Shown one piece after another: positions 62,208 through 64,000 of a stretch of 64,000 bases of DNA. The stretch's first letter is position 1; every line of letters starts with the position of its first letter. A program made the translations under genes and the position numbers. Under the pieces are notes generated by a model that searched no databases, had not been told where the DNA came from, and was given only the letters and a program-made list of their open reading frames with translations. Source of the stretch: an uncultured Bacteroidales bacterium (GTDB taxonomy: Bacteria > Bacteroidota > Bacteroidia > Bacteroidales > Paludibacteraceae); assembly GCA_946059305.1 (NCBI GenBank), contig CAMGMU010000002.1:1-64000 (forward strand), in the 5' to 3' direction.

Positions 62208-63071
62208 ATGACGCAGGATTGCTCAACTTCCTCTTCTCTCAAGCGCCTACCTAAAGGTATCCGTATCATTTCTCATTCCCCCTCTCGCCCTAAAGAGCCC
62301 GAGAGGGTATCTTCCCCGAATGTTCCGGTATCTGTTCAATCTGAGGGCTCATTGTGCCCTCATTCCCCCTCTCGCCCTAAAGAGCCCGAGAGGGTATCTT
62401 CCCCGAAGATTCCGGTATCTGTTCAATCTGAGGGCTCATTGTGCCCTCATTCCCCTTCTCTGCCTAAGGAGCCAGATCAGCAATCTTGGGGCTATGTCTA
62501 TATCACTCATGGTAGGGTAGAGCGCTTCCTTGAACTCATCGAATATATAGCTGCTCAAGGTGAATTTACCCCTCCCACTTTTGTACATCGTTCCCCTCGG
62601 AGAGATAAGAAATCGTCACCTAAATCCCCCAAAAAAACATCCAAAACCGTTCAAAAAACGGATACCTCTTCAGATAATCCCGAACAGTTGGACCCTCTCA
62701 CTGTCAGTGGATTAGTCTTTCTTCAAGGCGAAACTCGAGAACTAGAACGGTTCCTCATGGATAATTTCCCGATGATCTACCTGGTTAAAGACTGTGCCAC
62801 CAATCGTCCTGCCTCCATCCCCCATGCTCAGATGAAGCCTTTCATGGAACTGATGAAGTCCAATCCCTATGAGATTACGCTCCTGCGCGATGCGTTTGAG
62901 AAGTTCGCAGAGAATCGCGTGAAGTTGCGTCTGCTCACAGGTCCTTTCGCGGGTCATGAGGGTTATATCGTCCGCATTCATCGTGACCGTCAGTTGGTGA
63001 TGCAGCTCGGAGGCATCACCGTGGCGCTTCGAGGCATCCACCGCGAGACCTTCGAAATCGTCTCCCCTTAG
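62208..63071 (+). CDS. UpxY-like NusG-family antitermination protein
   Basis: The 287-residue protein has an NGN-type domain split in two: WGYVYITHGRVERFLELIEY (about 93-112) and LVFLQGETRELERFLMDNFP to IPHAQMKPFMELM (about 168-217). A Lys/Ser-rich insert lies between the two parts. A KOW domain ends it (about 235-285, LLTGPFAGHEGYIVRIHRDR). Specialised NusG paralogs of this kind (UpxY in Bacteroides) help RNA polymerase read long capsule operons. The first 90 residues are unusual: two exact-length 29-residue repeats (24-52, 53-81) and part of a third, rich in Ser and Pro. No other ATG gives a complete NGN domain. It lies inside the locus, not at its head. Confidence 0.8.
   Translation: MTQDCSTSSSLKRLPKGIRIISHSPSRPKEPERVSSPNVPVSVQSEGSLCPHSPSRPKEPERVSSPKIPVSVQSEGSLCPHSPSLPKEPDQQSWGYVYITHGRVERFLELIEYIAAQGEFTPPTFVHRSPRRDKKSSPKSPKKTSKTVQKTDTSSDNPEQLDPLTVSGLVFLQGETRELERFLMDNFPMIYLVKDCATNRPASIPHAQMKPFMELMKSNPYEITLLRDAFEKFAENRVKLRLLTGPFAGHEGYIVRIHRDRQLVMQLGGITVALRGIHRETFEIVSP
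62277..62477. repeat. 87-bp tandem repeat with two hairpins per unit, inside the NusG-like gene
   Basis: Unit 1 is 62277-62363 and unit 2 is 62364-62450, with a partial third unit to about 62477. Each full unit has the hairpin CCCTCTCG...CGAGAGGG (62280-62307 in unit 1) and the hairpin GAGGGC-TCATTGT-GCCCTC (62343-62361 and 62430-62448). The second hairpin recurs outside the gene at 63247-63265 with altered arms. Confidence 0.9.
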
Positions 63072-63157
63072 CTTCTCCCTCCCCTTCTTTCCTCCTCTCC
63101 CTTCTTTCCTCCTCTCCCTTAGTCCGCCTCCCTAGCCCCCTCCCTTAGCTCCCTCTC

Positions 63158-63365
63158 TTTGCCCGCCTCCCCCTTCTTTCCTCCTGCCTCCTTTTCCCGT
63201 TTATATAGGGTGCGTTTCACGCACCCATAGGTCCCTGTCCTGCCGAGGGGGCTCATTGTGCCCCCTTTTCCAAATCCCCCTCTCTCCCTTTGCCCGCCTC
63301 CCCTTCTTTCCTCCTGCCTCCCTTTCCCGTTTATATCGGGTGCGTTTTACGCACCCATAGGTCCC
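63158..63365. repeat. C/T-rich intergenic region with a 75-bp direct repeat and hairpins
   Basis: Copies starting near 63158 and 63289 share TTTGCCCGCCTCC, CTTCTTTCCTCCTGCCTCC, the hairpin GGGTGCGT-TTY-ACGCACCC (63208-63226 and 63338-63356) and ATAGGTCCCT. Between them lies GGGGGC-TCATTGT-GCCCCC (63247-63265). The whole stretch 63072-63620 has no supportable gene; its open frames are low-complexity Pro/Ser/Leu sequence. Confidence 0.8.
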
Positions 63366-63383
63366 TCTTCCCCTTTGGGGCGT

Positions 63384-63421
63384 ATCGTTCACTTAGCCGC
63401 GGATACTATCCGCGTCCCTCT
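63384..63421. repeat. Co-varying hairpin repeat, copy 2
   Basis: The palindrome CGCGGATA-C-TATCCGCG (63398-63414) lies between TATCGTTCACTTAGC and TCCCTCTCCC. Compare 51821-51860. Confidence 0.65.
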
Positions 63422-63483
63422 CCCTCCTCCTCCCTCTCTCCCTCGCCTTTCTCTCTTTCCCCTCCCTCCTCTCTTTCCCTTCG

Positions 63484-63520
63484 TATTGTTCGTTGGTAGG
63501 AGATAGTATCTCCGTCTTCT
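63484..63520. repeat. Co-varying hairpin repeat, copy 3
   Basis: The palindrome GGAGATA-G-TATCTCC (63499-63513) lies between TATTGTTCGTTGGTA and GTCTTCTCCC. Flanks agree closely with copy 1. Confidence 0.65.
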
Positions 63521-63599
63521 CCCTTCGTCCTCCAAGCTTCCCTCTCAGGGAGATTTAGAGGGTCTTCTCCCTCTTTTTTCGCAGAAAAAGCATTTTTTA

Positions 63600-63631
63600 T
63601 TTGCGTAATCCAGAAAAAAGTTGTATCTTTG
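63600..63631 (+). promoter_or_regulatory. Promoter of the UDP-sugar dehydrogenase gene
   Basis: TTTG (63600-63603), 20 bases, TATCTTTG (63624-63631). The leader to the ATG at 63704 is about 65 bases and contains a GCGCG...CGCGC stem. Confidence 0.75.
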
Positions 63632-63703
63632 CACCCGTGTATATGTCTCGCTTTGCGCGCACGCTATCGCGCGACTGCGTAAGGTGCTGTAAACGTTGCA
63701 GTT

Positions 63704-64000
63704 ATGAGAAATTTTGATGATCTTAAAATCGCTGTAGCCGGTACCGGCTACGTTGGCCTCAGTATTGCCACCCTCCTCGCTCAGCATCACCAGGTTACGG
63801 CTGTGGATGTCATCCCTGAGAAAGTAGAAAAAATCAACCAACGTATCTCGCCTATCCAGGATGAGTATATCGAGAAGTATTTTGCTGAAAAGCAGTTGAA
63901 CCTCACTGCCACTTTAGATGGCGCATCGGCCTATCGTGATGCCGATTATGTGGTCATCGCTGCCCCCACCAATTATGATCCTGTGAAGAATTTCTTCGAT
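63704..64000 (+). CDS. UDP-glucose/UDP-sugar 6-dehydrogenase, N-terminal part
   Basis: The first 99 residues are present; the gene runs out of the window. They show the NAD-binding start IAVAGTGYVGLSIATLLAQH, the acidic strand end VTAVDVIPEKVEKIN, and DADYVVIAAPTNYDPVKNFF. The last motif (APTxYD) is typical of UDP-glucose 6-dehydrogenases of the Ugd/RkpK type and separates them from WecC-like enzymes. It would make UDP-glucuronate for the surface polysaccharide. Confidence 0.9.
   Translation, partial: MRNFDDLKIAVAGTGYVGLSIATLLAQHHQVTAVDVIPEKVEKINQRISPIQDEYIEKYFAEKQLNLTATLDGASAYRDADYVVIAAPTNYDPVKNFFD

Noticed and set aside
62277-63365. Regular repeats resembling a CRISPR array
   Set aside because: Units are adjacent or irregularly spaced, there are no unique spacers of constant length, and no cas genes are present.
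63258-63506. Small Pro/Ser/Leu-rich frames in the C/T-rich spacer
   Set aside because: Composition follows directly from CCTCC/CTTCC DNA; there is no start context or conserved feature.

Overview
The window is chromosomal DNA of a member of the Bacteroidales (phylum Bacteroidota), probably an uncultured gut or rumen type. The evidence is a SusC/SusD pair, BspA-type leucine-rich repeats, PEGA and LysM proteins, AT-rich leaders without Shine-Dalgarno sites, and at least ten promoters of the Bacteroidota form TTTG - about 20 bp - TAnnTTTG. I saw no rRNA, tRNA, CRISPR array, transposase, integrase or phage gene.

Layout. 1-4.6 kb: a small hypothetical gene, a mini-GNAT, a secreted leucine-rich repeat protein and a PEGA/FGE-like protein. 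4.6-8.5 kb: trmN6 and a His-rich permease on the minus strand, divergent from a membrane histidine kinase. 8.7-12.5 kb: amino-acid catabolism (gdhA, then kbl-tdh). 12.7-18.2 kb: a secreted M16 protease and an efflux adaptor plus TolC pair with no pump gene. 18.5-42.3 kb: fifteen tightly packed minus-strand genes, read as recQ, rimO, HU, HU-LysM, uvrA, ABC-F, polysaccharide deacetylase, GT4, GT2, pectate lyase PL9, prfB, C1 peptidase, menA, CPBP protease and dnaE. One good promoter lies in front of recQ. 43.0-51.6 kb: a glycan-uptake cluster (sugar MFS, lipoprotein, SusC, SusD, carbohydrate-binding-like secreted protein). 51.9-54.2 kb: queH and an SGNH hydrolase. 54.2-56.8 kb: a sodium symporter fused to an arginine-deiminase-like domain. 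57-64 kb: an outer-membrane protein, then a surface-polysaccharide locus (CapD-like dehydratase, gmd, rfbA, a UpxY-like NusG paralog, and the start of a UDP-sugar dehydrogenase).

Most striking items. (1) An 846-residue fusion of an 11-helix NSS sodium symporter to a complete arginine-deiminase fold that has lost the catalytic Cys, the catalytic His and one Asp; the predicted topology puts this pseudo-enzyme outside the inner membrane. (2) An HU-type DNA-binding domain joined through an acidic 13-residue repeat linker and one membrane helix to a LysM domain, a candidate tether between nucleoid and peptidoglycan. (3) Several uncatalogued small repeats: an AGAACCCACC inverted-repeat element, hairpins whose arms co-vary while flanks or loops stay fixed, an 11-bp-unit cruciform and several short tandem arrays. 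(4) A shared C-terminal tail on three otherwise unrelated secreted proteins, which looks like a sorting signal.
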